Below are positions 55,463-55,693 of a DNA stretch of 55,693 nt, piece after piece. Every line of letters starts with the position of its first letter. Position 1 is the stretch's first letter. Made by a program: the position numbers and the translations under genes. The stretch is from Candidatus Equicola stercoris (GTDB taxonomy: Bacteria; Bacteroidota; Bacteroidia; Bacteroidales; Bacteroidaceae). The stretch is taken from positions 1-55,693 of the forward strand of contig JAGHTI010000023.1 of assembly GCA_018065415.1 (NCBI GenBank), written 5' to 3'. The notes beneath the pieces are model-generated. The model made no database searches, was not told the DNA's origin, and was given only the letters and a program-made list of their open reading frames with translations.

Positions 55463-55500
55463 GGTCGCAAATTCTATTTGAAGTTGCGACCATTTATTTA
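55463..55500 (+). terminator. Intrinsic terminator of the HU-like gene
   Basis: GGTCGCAA pairs perfectly with TTGCGACC around a 13-nt loop, followed by ATTTATTTA. It lies 78 bp after the stop. Confidence 0.7.
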
Positions 55501-55529
55501 CCACGCATCGGCTTTGTTGACGTGAAGTT

Positions 55530-55601
55530 CGCTGTATTTCTTTGTGATGAGCGTTGCCTTTCTTTCTGAGGGGCGCTACATTTCTTTATGATGGGCGCTG
55601 T
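55530..55601. repeat. Tandem repeat, 22-bp unit, about 3.3 copies
   Basis: Units CGCTGTATTTCTTTGTGATGAG, CGTTGCCTTTCTTTCTGAGGGG and CGCTACATTTCTTTATGATGGG follow without a gap, then a partial CGCTGT. The core TTTCTTT.TGA is constant. The array touches the 23-bp array that follows. Confidence 0.8.
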
Positions 55602-55693
55602 GTAGGTGCGACGCACCGACGAGTGTAAGTGCGACGCACCGACAAGCGTAAGTGCGACGCACCGACGGCTGTAAGTGCAATGCACCGACATAG
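55602..55693. repeat. Tandem repeat, 23-bp unit, at least 4 copies, runs off the window
   Basis: Four back-to-back 23-bp units: GTRRGTGCGACGCACCGAC followed by a 4-bp variable tail (GAGT, AAGC, GGCT, ATAG). The core holds a hairpin-forming GGTGC-GAC-GCACC-like palindrome; the last copy has GTGCAATGCACC, preserving pairing. Confidence 0.9.

Noticed and set aside
55602-55693. CRISPR array
   Set aside because: The 23-bp units are back to back with only 4 variable bases; there are no spacers of CRISPR length and no cas genes.

Overview
The window reads as chromosome of a Bacteroidota bacterium, most likely Prevotella or a close relative. The evidence is the repeated -7 promoter element TAnnTTTG with a TTG/TTTG about 19-20 nt upstream, the near absence of Shine-Dalgarno sequences, modest GC, and families typical of the phylum (GldH, DUF6452/DUF6048, DUF4199, DUF3467, an HU-related histone-like protein, and a secreted multidomain glycosidase). 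No rRNA, CRISPR array, insertion sequence, integrase or phage structural gene was seen. All calls come from reading the sequence; no database was searched.

Layout. Positions 1-4.1 kb hold the 3' part of a large secreted glycoside hydrolase, convergent with an iron-sulfur-flavoprotein-like reductase. Positions 4.8-8.9 kb are a tightly coupled run: rpmH, a PASTA membrane protein, an RluD-like pseudouridine synthase, D-Ala-D-Ala ligase and a lysophospholipid-type acyltransferase. Positions 8.9-22.1 kb are the core information-processing block: tRNA-Thr/Tyr/Gly/Thr, tuf, tRNA-Trp, secE, nusG, rplKAJL, rpoBC, with a hairpin terminator/attenuator between rplL and rpoB. A DUF3467 gene and an MFS transporter follow.

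Positions 23.6-31.0 kb run on the minus strand. They hold a PAP2 phosphatase fused to a predicted outer-membrane barrel, a catalytically complete RelA/SpoT synthetase, an HD hydrolase fused to an APH-type kinase, a tyrosine phosphatase, and an RsbW-like kinase with an RsbV-like STAS antagonist. Upstream of these lie gcvT-gcvH. Positions 31.0-38.5 kb hold two tandem deoxynucleoside kinases, a small secreted protein, an unusually compact chorismate synthase, a SlyD-like FKBP, the small SRP RNA gene, a GtrB/DPM1-like glycosyltransferase, DUF6452, DUF6048, ApbE and a Crp/Fnr regulator. Positions 38.5-43.5 kb are a six-gene minus-strand operon: DUF4199, rmuC, holB, ricT, gldH and an Sfp-type phosphopantetheinyl transferase.

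Positions 43.6-49.3 kb are a five-gene polyamine operon: arginine decarboxylase, a SpeE homologue, agmatinase-family ureohydrolase, carboxy(nor)spermidine dehydrogenase and its decarboxylase. It can take arginine to spermidine without S-adenosylmethionine decarboxylase, which leaves the atypical SpeE unexplained. A repeat-rich gap of about 490 bp follows.

Positions 49.8-54.7 kb are a three-gene minus-strand operon: a RapA-like SNF2 helicase, an Hsp70/actin-fold ATPase and a small membrane-anchored protein. Together with the RelA/SpoT cluster it is one of the two best candidates for an undescribed system. The window ends with an HU-like gene, its terminator and two abutting tandem-repeat arrays (22-bp and 23-bp units), the second running off the edge.
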